From Paludibacteraceae bacterium (GTDB lineage Bacteria; Bacteroidota; Bacteroidia; Bacteroidales; Paludibacteraceae): a stretch of 64,000 bases of DNA. Position numbers and translations under genes: made by a program. Shown here in pieces: positions 1 to 7,361 of this stretch; positions within the stretch are counted from its first letter, which is position 1, and each line of letters begins with the position of its first letter. The stretch covers positions 806,001-870,000 of the forward strand of contig JARLGW010000001.1 in assembly GCA_031292565.1 (NCBI GenBank), written 5' to 3'. The notes beneath the pieces were generated by a model. The model was not told the DNA's origin, did no database searches, and saw nothing but the letters and a program-made list of their open reading frames with translations.

Positions 1-268
1 GGAACAACCACGCCGAAAGCACAATTAACGACTTGAGGAAAATAAAGCAATGCGTGCGAAAATCGGCCGGCGGAACATAGAACGGCGTATGAATAAGCAC
101 CGAAGGAGCCCCGTTGGACAAAACCAAAAACGGCGTAAGCAACACCGCCGAACTCACAATGGAGAAAAACAACACCGGCAGAATAGCATTATCGCGCAAC
201 GAAACCTTTTGCGAAATATCATAAAGGCCTAAGCCCAGCGCCGAGAAAAGAACATAAACAATCCACAC
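1..268 (-). CDS. DMT/EamA-like membrane transporter, N-terminal part (cut by window edge)
   Basis: This is the 5' part of a gene running off the left edge. Read on the minus strand from a GTG at 268, the frame stays open to position 1 and encodes about 89 residues. It starts VWIVYVLFSALGLGLYDISQ, then a charged turn (KVSLRDN), a second hydrophobic helix (AILPVLFFSIVSSAVLLTPF) and a third towards the edge (FLKSLIVLSAWLF). A first helix ending in GLYD followed by a K-x-SL-x-(D/N)NA turn resembles N-termini of Bacteroidetes EamA/DMT-superfamily permeases; that resemblance is from memory. There is no ATG nearby; AAGAAGG lies 3 nt upstream of the GTG and could be a ribosome-binding site. The gene follows truA on the same strand but is separated from it by a long perfect inverted repeat. 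The substrate is unknown. Confidence 0.6.
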   Translation of the reverse strand, partial: MWIVYVLFSALGLGLYDISQKVSLRDNAILPVLFFSIVSSAVLLTPFLVLSNGAPSVLIHTPFYVPPADFRTHCFIFLKSLIVLSAWLF

Positions 269-318
269 AAAGCCTTCTTAATTTGGTAACTATCTATTTT
301 AACTAAGCCCGAAGGGCT

Positions 319-436
319 GATATTATTATAGAAAAATAAACTAACCCGTATTCATAACCCCGTATGGGGTGATATTATAATGTCACCCCATACGGGGTTA
401 TGAATACGGGTTAGTTTATTTTTCTATAATAATATC
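319..436. repeat. Perfect 54-bp inverted repeat with 10-nt loop
   Basis: The left arm at 319-372 and the right arm at 383-436 are exact reverse complements, separated by a 10-nt loop. Each arm holds its own small hairpin: CCCCGTATGGGG at 358-369 and CCCCATACGGGG at 386-397. Outside the arms the symmetry continues imperfectly (CCCGAAGGG on the left, TCCTTCGGA on the right). It lies 32 nt downstream of the truA stop and 50 nt upstream of the transporter start, so it could end or attenuate transcription between them. The CCCC-ATAC-GGGG hairpin also occurs in the element at 24901-25138, so this may be two element fragments in head-to-head orientation. Confidence 0.9.
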
Positions 437-468
437 AATCCTTCGGATTTTTCAATGTAACACAAAAA

Positions 469-1230
469 TCAATCAACAATAAAAACCGATTCAGGGTAAG
501 CCACATCCGTGAGATAAAGCCCTTCGGCCGGAGCAGACACGCCCGCCCGGCAACGATCTTTAGCCTCAATCACGGCACGAAAATCCGCTTCCGTCATTCG
601 TCCCCTGCCCACTTGCAGCAGCGTACCCACGATAGCACGCACCATGTTGCGCAAAAACCGGTCGGCACGGATGGTAAACACCCACACCTCGCCCCGCCTG
701 CACCATTCCGCACGGGTGATGCGGCAATTATTCGTTTTCACATCCGTGTGCAACTTGCTAAAGCTCGTAAAGTCAGTGTACTCCATCAAGCACGCCGCCG
801 CACGGTTCATCGCCTCGAAGTCCAACGAGCCATACACCTTAGCCGCACCCTCACTCAAAAAAGGATTCTTTTCCGTGGTGAGCCAATACTCATACGTGCG
901 CGCCACCGCGTCGAAGCGGGCATGTGCATCTGCCCGCACGGGCACTATGTTGAGGATGGATATATCATTGGGCAAAATGCCGTTGAGCTTGTACGCAAAC
1001 GCGGCTAAATTCGTGAACGGCACCTGCACATCTACATGCGCCACCATCAGGCGGGCATGCACCCCGGCATCCGTACGCCCCGCACCCACAACATCCACCC
1101 GGTGGCGCAACACGGTGGAAAAAGCCCGGATAAGCACCTCCTGCACCGAAATGCCATTGGGCTGCACCTGCCAACCGTGGTAGGCCGTGCCCTTGTAAGC
1201 CAAGTAGATAAAGTAACGGAACATATTCAT
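469..1230 (-). CDS. truA: tRNA pseudouridine(38-40) synthase TruA
   Basis: TruA isomerises uridines 38-40 of the tRNA anticodon arm to pseudouridine in the cytoplasm. The protein shows the family N-terminus RYFIYLAYKGTAYHGWQVQP and the catalytic motif GRTDAGVHA, with the nucleophilic aspartate at about residue 54. A C-terminal FLRNMVRAIVGTLLQVG segment is also typical. At about 253 residues it is full length. The longest frame begins with a GTG at 1236, but ATGs at 1230 and 1224 fit better; family members usually start right before RYF. A TAnnTTTG box (read on the minus strand) ends only about 6 nt from the ATG, so the message may be nearly leaderless. A large inverted repeat lies downstream. 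Confidence 0.96.
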   Translation of the reverse strand: MNMFRYFIYLAYKGTAYHGWQVQPNGISVQEVLIRAFSTVLRHRVDVVGAGRTDAGVHARLMVAHVDVQVPFTNLAAFAYKLNGILPNDISILNIVPVRADAHARFDAVARTYEYWLTTEKNPFLSEGAAKVYGSLDFEAMNRAAACLMEYTDFTSFSKLHTDVKTNNCRITRAEWCRRGEVWVFTIRADRFLRNMVRAIVGTLLQVGRGRMTEADFRAVIEAKDRCRAGVSAPAEGLYLTDVAYPESVFIVD

Positions 1231-1235
1231 GGGCA

Positions 1236-1243
1236 CAAAGGTA
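1236..1243 (-). promoter_or_regulatory. Candidate -7 box (TACCTTTG) of truA
   Basis: Read on the minus strand this is TACCTTTG, a match to the Bacteroidetes -7 consensus TAnnTTTG. It ends 5 nt before the ATG at 1230, which would give a very short or leaderless transcript. No -33 TTTG at the normal distance is evident. Confidence 0.45.
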
Positions 1244-1345
1244 GGAAAAACTCAAATCTAATGCATAACAAATTTAATGCATAATTTAGATTGCATAAAT
1301 TGAAAGTTGCACCAAAGAAAAACAAACAATGCCTGCCTAATTATT

Positions 1346-1367
1346 CTTCCCTTTTTGTAAAGGGAAG
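1346..1367. repeat. Short hairpin CTTCCCTTT/AAAGGGAAG
   Basis: Nine-bp arms at 1346-1354 and 1359-1367 enclose a 4-nt loop. It is followed by CCCGAAGGGGGATGGG, which resembles the C-rich/G-rich short repeats at 5755-5840 and 10970-11005. It lies in the gap between truA and the restriction-modification gene, where no gene is visible. Confidence 0.6.
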
Positions 1368-1460
1368 TACCCGAAGGGGGATGGGTTAATTTAAAAACCG
1401 TGTTCGGGTATATACCTGCTGTTGCAAAACATACACGTCCAAACTTGATATATGCTAGCG

Positions 1461-1675
1461 GAATTCAGGCTGAAAGCCTAACTTAATTCAGCCCTAGGCA
1501 AAGCAACGCGTCGCCTAGGGTAGCTTGGAACAACCCAAACTGCGCCCTGTAAGGGCAACTTTAATGCCGACTAACTAAATTGGGCTTACAGCCCGCCTCC
1601 TTCTTGCCTGCATATAAACCCAAGGTGTTGCCTTGGGCTGAATTAAATTGGCCTTACAGGCCGAAATTCAAATTT
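1461..1675. repeat. Non-coding palindrome-cluster element (family B)
   Basis: About 215 bp made of small palindromes in a row: AGGCTGAAAGCCT, GCCCTAGGC paired with GCCTAGGG, GCCCTGTAAGGGC, GGGCTTACAGCCC, CCCAAGGTGTTGCCTTGGG and GGCCTTACAGGCC. The two ends are imperfect reverse complements: the left end reads GAATTCAGGCTGAAAGCC then TTAATTCAGCCC, and the reverse complement of the right end reads GAATTTCGGCCTGTAAGGCC then TTAATTCAGCCC. The layout is therefore a terminal-inverted-repeat element with hairpins inside. The right end reaches the stop codon of the restriction-modification gene. No coding potential is seen; the rest of the 1231-1673 gap is otherwise featureless. Confidence 0.75.
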
Positions 1676-4600
1676 ATGTATTGTCAACCCCCACCGCATC
1701 GATGGCTTTCATTAGCCTGTCGGTTTCCGCGAGGGCTACAATTATTTTTTGGTAATGCAGAATGTCTTCAAACGAGAGGGCACGGCCTTTGCGGTCTTTC
1801 AGCCATTTCTGTGCAGGCTGGTAACCCCCGATGTAAAAATCCCATGCCACTTGGGGCACACCTGCAAAATATTGCACGGGGTTGATATACACCCGCCCAT
1901 CCTTGTACTCAGGTTTAACCACCACGTTGTCGCCGTCTTCGGGATATTGGGTGATGTATTGTTCCACCACGGGGCTTTCCAGCAGGTGTATTTGCCGAAG
2001 CCGGCCACCTAGCTCCACCAGTTGCCAAAACCGAGCGGCATCCGTTGGATATGGCACACGGGGAAAATCTATTTTGAGAAATTCTTTGTACTTTTCGCGA
2101 TAGGCAGGCGAATGCAGCACAGCATAGATATAATCCAGCAAATCGATAGGCGCAAAAGTATTCGTGCCTTCCTCCTTCTCCGGCACAAAAGCCAAGCCCA
2201 AACCTTCGGCTATCTGCTTTACTATTTCGGGTTTTAGGTTGGGCGTACGGGTTGTTGTGCCATCTATGGTTTGCTGTGCATTTATTTCTGGATAAAGATA
2301 TAATGGAAAAATACAGCCTGTACCAAAGAGTTTTGCACTTGCAGTTATATTCCCTTCTATTATCTTGTTGGAAATAAAACTATGGCGATAATCTTGAGTT
2401 GTTTGTCTTGGTATTATAAGTCCTAAATTAGGATTGAGAAAATGCCTCATTACTTCAAATCTAGAACGGCCAATAAAACCTCCAGAATTTTTTGTAATTA
2501 TTGTTTCTCTTATATCAAATGGGCGATAGTGTATTTTTTGATGAAAAAAGACATCAGATAAAATACTTTTTTTAGCATTTATAAAATTCCATCCACTTGA
2601 ATCTTCCTTTGTTTTATATTTTATTCTAAGATTAGGAACTTCTTCATTCTTAAAATCATTAATAACTTGATTTAATGAATTTTCATCAAAATGAATTGCT
2701 AACGAATCGCACTTTGTTTCAATACCATTTGAGTTTACAACTAATAATTTATCAACTTTAAATCCTTTTTTATACTTAGAATCTAATGTAAAGTCCTTAG
2801 GTATAAAAAAATTATAAGGATCGGAAAAATTTAAAGTCATCCATTTAATAGAACTAATAGAAGCATTCTTTAAATATTCATATTTAAAATTTCTTTTTCC
2901 TTGTAAACAACTATGTAAAACTATTCCTAATTCATCTTCTTTTTTTTGTGCTGTCTTTATGAAAATATTAATGCTAACACCTTGCATAATATCAAACACA
3001 TTTTGGTCTGGAGTCCCATCGGAACAAACCTCTTTTTTCTTTGCATTCCCATGCAAATCAAGAATATAAATTTTATCAAAGCTTTCAAGTAAACTTTTTC
3101 TCATTTGACGATGAGTAATGCCATCAATAAAACTATTATTAGAAATATAAGCTAAAACACCAGATCCATTTTTATCTATAAAATACTGTCCAAACCGAAT
3201 AAATTTAATATAATCATCATCTAAATTTATTTTTCTTTCATTCAATTTTTTCTTATAATCTATGATTAAATTTTGTATCCATTCCCCTTTATTAGAACTA
3301 CTTACACTATAAGGAGGATTTCCAATCACACACATCACGGGCGTTTCACGCTTAATGCGGTTGGCCTCGTTGGCTTCCGTGCTTAGCCAGTTGGCAAACA
3401 GGGTTCCGGTGTCGGGGTGGTATTCCTCCAGACTGTTGGTAAGGTACACCCTAAAGCGTTGGTCGGTGGTGGGCTTGTAGCCCGTTTCGGTAAGTAGCAA
3501 ATCGAGTTTAAGATGCGCCATCGCGTAGCTGGCCATAAGCAGCTCGAAGCCGTTGAGGCGTGGCAACAATTGGTTTTCCACGTAGTTGCTCCAAATGCCC
3601 TGCTGGCCTTCAAACTTTTTGTGTATGAGCTTTATCACCTCGGCCAGGAAGGTACCCGTACCGGTAGCGGGGTCGAGTATCTGCACGCGGTGCACTTCCC
3701 GCTCCATCTGTTTGTTTTGTCCGGTCTTTTTATCAATGGTTTGGGTGTTTACCTTGATGGTGGTTTTGCTGGTGTCGGCCAAGCCTTGGGGCAACCCGAA
3801 CTCGGTTTTCAAAATATCGTCCACCGCCCGCACAATAAAGTTAACCACCGGCTGGGGTGTGTACCACACGCCACGGGCTTTGCGCAGGGCGGGGTCGTAT
3901 TCGCTTAGGAATGTTTCGTAAAAATGAATAATGGGGTCTTCGGTTTGGGTGGCCTTGCCAAAGTCTTTCAGCAACTCATACACGTTGCAGGCCAAAAAGA
4001 TTTCAGCCAGGCTATCTACAATCCAACGGATGCGGTCGTCAATATCGGGTCCGGCAATGTAGCCAAACAGTTTGCGCAAAAACGGGTTCGATTTCGGTAT
4101 CAGTTCCGCCGCCTCCTGCCGGCTAAAGCTATCGAGCGAGGGGTCGTGCAGCCGTGCGGCAAACATCCCGTAGGCTATGGTTTGCGCGTACACATCGGCA
4201 AACTCTTTGGGCTTAATGTCGTGAATAAGAATATCTTTGAAAGCCTTCATCTGGTCTTTCAGCGTGCTATCCTCATTATGGGTTTCATCGCTGGTCAAGG
4301 CCTTTTCTATTACATCGGACAGCAAGCGGGCTTTCCCCGCCATCAGTTCGGCCAGCCGTTTGGGGCTTTTGATGGTTTGCCCCACATGCAAAGTGAAATT
4401 TTTAATCAGGTTTTCAAACGCTTCAAAGTTTTCGGGCAAAGAAGTTATTACATTGCCCTTGGGAGAACTATCAATAGAGGCAATTGTTACCTTGGTAATA
4501 AGTTTGCCTTCCCTATAAAAATAAAACTGGAGATAATCGGTAAAAACAAGGTTGGAAAGAGCCGATTTATACCGATTGAATTGCTCTTTGTTTTTCTTTT

Positions 4601-4838
4601 TGCCTTCCAAATCGGCATCGCCAATATCTTTGGCCTCAATATAACCAATTTCAATATCACCCTTGGTAAGTATATAATCGGGGGCGCCGCATTTTTGTCG
4701 TTTGGGTTCGTTGGTAGCACGTATATCCGGCACAATACTTTCTATAAGTTGTTGCAAATCACCTCTGAACGTATGTTCGGTTGCATTACCCTGCTTGTAT
4801 CGAGAGTTGATACTGGAAATATACTGATCTACCGTCAT
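1674..4838 (-). CDS. Type IIG/ISP-like restriction-modification enzyme (nuclease + N6-adenine methylase + specificity domain)
   Basis: A single chain of about 1054 residues likely to both methylate adenine and cut DNA. Near the N-terminus, PDYIL (residues 53-57) followed by GYIEAK (65-70) fits a PD-(D/E)xK nuclease. A helical linker follows, then methylase motif I, ILDPATGTGTFL, at about residue 384, and catalytic motif IV, GNPPY, at about 506-510. The C-terminal third would hold the target-recognition domain. No helicase motifs are visible, so it is not a full ATP-dependent type ISP enzyme, although annotations often use that name for this family. The frame opens at 4892, but ATG 4838 (MTVDQYISSI) fits family N-termini better. 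Base composition changes sharply: roughly 2260-3325, just after NPPY, is very AT-rich, while both flanks are GC-richer. No separate specificity or methylase gene is nearby. Confidence 0.85.
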   Translation of the reverse strand: MTVDQYISSINSRYKQGNATEHTFRGDLQQLIESIVPDIRATNEPKRQKCGAPDYILTKGDIEIGYIEAKDIGDADLEGKKKNKEQFNRYKSALSNLVFTDYLQFYFYREGKLITKVTIASIDSSPKGNVITSLPENFEAFENLIKNFTLHVGQTIKSPKRLAELMAGKARLLSDVIEKALTSDETHNEDSTLKDQMKAFKDILIHDIKPKEFADVYAQTIAYGMFAARLHDPSLDSFSRQEAAELIPKSNPFLRKLFGYIAGPDIDDRIRWIVDSLAEIFLACNVYELLKDFGKATQTEDPIIHFYETFLSEYDPALRKARGVWYTPQPVVNFIVRAVDDILKTEFGLPQGLADTSKTTIKVNTQTIDKKTGQNKQMEREVHRVQILDPATGTGTFLAEVIKLIHKKFEGQQGIWSNYVENQLLPRLNGFELLMASYAMAHLKLDLLLTETGYKPTTDQRFRVYLTNSLEEYHPDTGTLFANWLSTEANEANRIKRETPVMCVIGNPPYSVSSSNKGEWIQNLIIDYKKKLNERKINLDDDYIKFIRFGQYFIDKNGSGVLAYISNNSFIDGITHRQMRKSLLESFDKIYILDLHGNAKKKEVCSDGTPDQNVFDIMQGVSINIFIKTAQKKEDELGIVLHSCLQGKRNFKYEYLKNASISSIKWMTLNFSDPYNFFIPKDFTLDSKYKKGFKVDKLLVVNSNGIETKCDSLAIHFDENSLNQVINDFKNEEVPNLRIKYKTKEDSSGWNFINAKKSILSDVFFHQKIHYRPFDIRETIITKNSGGFIGRSRFEVMRHFLNPNLGLIIPRQTTQDYRHSFISNKIIEGNITASAKLFGTGCIFPLYLYPEINAQQTIDGTTTRTPNLKPEIVKQIAEGLGLAFVPEKEEGTNTFAPIDLLDYIYAVLHSPAYREKYKEFLKIDFPRVPYPTDAARFWQLVELGGRLRQIHLLESPVVEQYITQYPEDGDNVVVKPEYKDGRVYINPVQYFAGVPQVAWDFYIGGYQPAQKWLKDRKGRALSFEDILHYQKIIVALAETDRLMKAIDAVGVDNT

Positions 4839-5036
4839 GTTGCCTATGTTTTTATCAAGCCCAAAGCTAACAAATTCAGCCCAACCAACCAAAAACTTAA
4901 AATATTATTTAAATCGCTCCTCAATCAGACTCCGTTCGGCAGAGGCTCTGCCTCTGTCGTTGCCAAACGCAAGTTTCTAACTTGTACAAATGCTAAATTC
5001 CATCAGCCGGCAAGGTTTGCAACCGTTGTCAGTGAT

Positions 5037-5735
5037 CTACACGGCCGGCGTTTCCTCACCATCTTGTTTCTCTCCTTCCAGCTCGAAGCTTTCGGCATAT
5101 TGGGCAAGGTCTTTATCGTCGTCGGAGTCCAGCTCCTCGTGCCAGTCCTTCACCGGTCGTTGCGGGCCCTGCTTGCGGTAGATAAGAGCCAGCACGATGC
5201 CCACCACGGCACCGGAGAGGTGGCCTTCCCACGACACGGGGTCGTCCGCCTGCCAAGGGAACACGTGCCACACCATGTTGCCGTAGAACAGCACCACGAT
5301 CATGGCAATAGCCACCAGCGGAACATGCCGACGCAAAAAGCCACTTAGGCAAAGGAAAAACGCAAGAGCGTAAATTAAGCCACTGGCACCGATATGCCAA
5401 CTGTCGCGCCCTATAACCCACAGCAACAGGCCGGAGCAAAACCAGCAGAGCAAAAATATCTTATCGGCCAGCCGGCCATAGAAGTAGAACAGCGAAGCGG
5501 TGAGTATAAATAAGGAAATGCAGTTGTTGATTAAATGCCCCCAGCCGGCATGTACAAAAATGAGCGTGAGTATGCCCGGCAGGCCGTTTACCTCCTGCGG
5601 ATGCACCCCCAGGTAATAGAAATCGGTGCCCAGCCCATGCTCCACCACAAACACCAGCACGATAATGCCTATCAGGCAGGCCGACAGGATGAGGGTATTG
5701 ATAATATGTCTTTTCTCCGACGAAAAGTGTGACAT
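5037..5735 (-). CDS. Rhomboid family intramembrane serine protease
   Basis: This polytopic inner-membrane protease would cleave transmembrane segments of substrate proteins. It has about 232 residues and several hydrophobic helices. The family signatures are all present: HAGWGHLINN (residues 62-71), the catalytic-serine motif GASG (serine about 118) and the catalytic histidine in WEGHLSGA (about 172). The tail after the last helix is acidic and probably cytoplasmic. The longest frame begins at 5783, but those extra codons read through a short repeat, so ATG 5735 (MSHFSSEKRH) is preferred. Its substrate is not evident from the neighbours, a restriction-modification gene upstream in coordinates and recA in the opposite direction. 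Confidence 0.93.
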   Translation of the reverse strand: MSHFSSEKRHIINTLILSACLIGIIVLVFVVEHGLGTDFYYLGVHPQEVNGLPGILTLIFVHAGWGHLINNCISLFILTASLFYFYGRLADKIFLLCWFCSGLLLWVIGRDSWHIGASGLIYALAFFLCLSGFLRRHVPLVAIAMIVVLFYGNMVWHVFPWQADDPVSWEGHLSGAVVGIVLALIYRKQGPQRPVKDWHEELDSDDDKDLAQYAESFELEGEKQDGEETPAV

Positions 5736-5754
5736 AACGGTATTGTTTATTACA

Positions 5755-5840
5755 TTTACCCCTACATCCCCTAAAGGGGACACCGGAATATACTGACTGT
5801 CTATTTTGTGCCAAAGTCCCCTTTAGGGGGTTGGGGGTAA
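5755..5840. repeat. Inverted pair of short CCCCTAAAGGGG-type repeats
   Basis: The sequence TTTACCCCTACATCCCCT near 5755 and the segment TCCCCTTTAGGGGGTTGGGG near 5818 are approximate reverse complements of about 30 bp each. Related repeats occur at 10970-11005 and 20915-20938. The unit at 5755 and the one at 20915 share ATTACATTTACCCC and both lie about 20-25 bp upstream of a minus-strand ATG. The rest of the 5736-6116 gap holds only the probable recA promoter. Confidence 0.65.
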
Positions 5841-6000
5841 TTTATAAGAATATTAAAATCTGAACATCCTAATTGAGCACCTTGTTTATTACACAAATAT
5901 AAGCTTTTTTGCCAAAGGTAGGAACCCGTGGGGCAGCCATCGCCAAGGTTTTGTTAATAAATAAATAGGTGGAAAAATCGGTGCATTTGGGAAAATCAGT

Positions 6001-6008
6001 TATCTTTG
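6001..6008 (+). promoter_or_regulatory. Candidate -7 box (TATCTTTG) upstream of recA
   Basis: TATCTTTG is an exact match to the Bacteroidetes -7 consensus TAnnTTTG. It lies 108 bp upstream of the recA start, leaving a leader of roughly 100 nt. No clear -33 TTTG is present at the expected spacing. No LexA-type palindrome was recognised. Confidence 0.5.
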
Positions 6009-6116
6009 AAAAACGCATACGGATACATTTAAAGGCTGAAAACATGAACGTTAAAAGCTTTTTCCGGTGCATTCGTCCAGCTGAAACATCAAATTAAATA
6101 CAAACAGGAAAACTTT

Positions 6117-7139
6117 ATGTCAGAAAAAGAGATTCAAAAACCATCGTTGGAAAAACTAAAGGCCTTACAACTGGCCATGGACAAAATAGAAAAAGACCAC
6201 GGCAAGGGTACCATTATGAAAATGGGCGATAACGTGATTGTGGACGTTCCCGTAATACCTACCGGGTCTATCGGGTTAAACCTCGCCTTGGGCGTGGGCG
6301 GTTATCCCCGTGGGCGTGTGGTTGAAATTTTCGGCCCCGAATCGTCAGGTAAAACCACTCTGGCCATCCATGCCATTGCCGAAGTGCAAAAGCAAGGAGG
6401 CATTGCCGCCATTATTGATGCCGAGCATGCTTTCGACCGCTTCTATGCCGAAAAGCTGGGTGTGGATATTGAGAACCTGTTGATTTCGCAACCCGACAGT
6501 GGTGAACAGGCGTTGGAAGTGGCCGACCAGCTGATTCGCTCATCCGCCGTGGATTTGGTGGTAATCGACTCCGTGGCTGCTCTTACCCCAAAAGCCGAAC
6601 TGGAAGGCGACATGGGCGACTCCAAAATGGGCTTGCAAGCCCGCTTGATGTCTCAAGCCCTACGCAAACTTACGGCTAACATCAACAAGACAAACACGAC
6701 CTGTATGTTTATCAACCAATTGCGTGAAAAGATAGGCGTAATGTTTGGTAACCCCGAAACCACTACCGGTGGTAACGCGTTGAAATTTTACGCCTCAGTG
6801 CGGTTGGATATTCGCAAAATAGGACAATTGAAAGACGGCGAAGAAGTGATAGGAAACCAAACCCGCGTGAAAGTGGTGAAAAACAAAGTGGCGCCTCCAT
6901 TCCGCAGAGCCGAGTTCGACATTATGTTTGGCGAAGGCATCTCCCTTACAGGCGAAATTGTGGATTTGGGTGTGGAACACGGCATTATTAAAAAAAGCGG
7001 TTCGTGGTTCAGCTATGGCGACACCAAACTGGGTCAAGGCCGTGATGCTGCCAAACAGCTAATAAAAGACAACCCCGAACTGATGAAGGAACTATACGAC
7101 AAAATTTTTGAGGCGATGAAAAACCCAAAAGCAAAATAG
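6117..7139 (+). CDS. recA: Recombinase RecA
   Basis: RecA forms ATP-dependent filaments on single-stranded DNA for homologous recombination and repair. The protein has 340 residues, the normal length. It carries Walker [10 protein letters not shown] (residues about 73-81), the [17 protein letters not shown] Walker B region, and the DNA-binding loop region around the [19 protein letters not shown] segment. The C-terminus is basic (MKNPKAK) rather than the acidic tail of E. coli RecA. It stands alone: a -7 box lies about 110 bp upstream and a hairpin terminator about 90 bp downstream. The start [15 protein letters not shown] fits the family. Confidence 0.99.
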   Translation: MSEKEIQKPSLEKLKALQLAMDKIEKDHGKGTIMKMGDNVIVDVPVIPTGSIGLNLALGVGGYPRGRVVEIFGPESSGKTTLAIHAIAEVQKQGGIAAIIDAEHAFDRFYAEKLGVDIENLLISQPDSGEQALEVADQLIRSSAVDLVVIDSVAALTPKAELEGDMGDSKMGLQARLMSQALRKLTANINKTNTTCMFINQLREKIGVMFGNPETTTGGNALKFYASVRLDIRKIGQLKDGEEVIGNQTRVKVVKNKVAPPFRRAEFDIMFGEGISLTGEIVDLGVEHGIIKKSGSWFSYGDTKLGQGRDAAKQLIKDNPELMKELYDKIFEAMKNPKAK

Positions 7140-7228
7140 TTCAGCAACTAGCATAAATATCGGTAAACAAAGGTTCACCGAAACAAATAAGCTACCAACT
7201 TATAATCTCTTTTTTATTCCGTATAAAG

Positions 7229-7267
7229 GAAGTTTGCCGAGAATTTCAATCCGGCAAATTTCTTTTA
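7229..7267 (+). terminator. Probable intrinsic terminator after recA
   Basis: The arms GAAGTTTGCCG (7229-7239) and CGGCAAATTTC (7252-7262) pair with one G-T wobble and are followed by TTTTAT. It lies about 90 nt after the recA stop and before ppk1. Confidence 0.6.
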
Positions 7268-7361
7268 TACTTTCCGTGGCATTCAACGCTATGTAACACA
7301 TTCGTTACAGCTTTGTAATAACTATTTACTCCCTTTGCAGGAAAACATAGTATATACAACC

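Noticed and set aside
50-232. A 60-residue Arg/Lys/Asn-rich plus-strand frame
   Set aside because: It is the reverse of a membrane-protein coding segment; the high basic content is a typical antisense artefact.
644-1183. A 179-residue plus-strand frame opposite truA
   Set aside because: Shadow of truA codons; TruA motifs are all on the minus strand.
1674-4838. Full ATP-dependent type ISP enzyme
   Set aside because: No helicase motifs lie between the nuclease and methylase parts, so the type IIG-like reading is preferred.
3924-5348. A 474-residue open frame on the plus strand opposite the restriction-modification and rhomboid genes
   Set aside because: It is the antisense reading of two well-supported genes, with no recognisable motif and a mosaic of both.
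5869-6072. A 67-codon minus-strand frame upstream of recA
   Set aside because: It overlaps the recA promoter region, has no family motif and reads low-complexity sequence.
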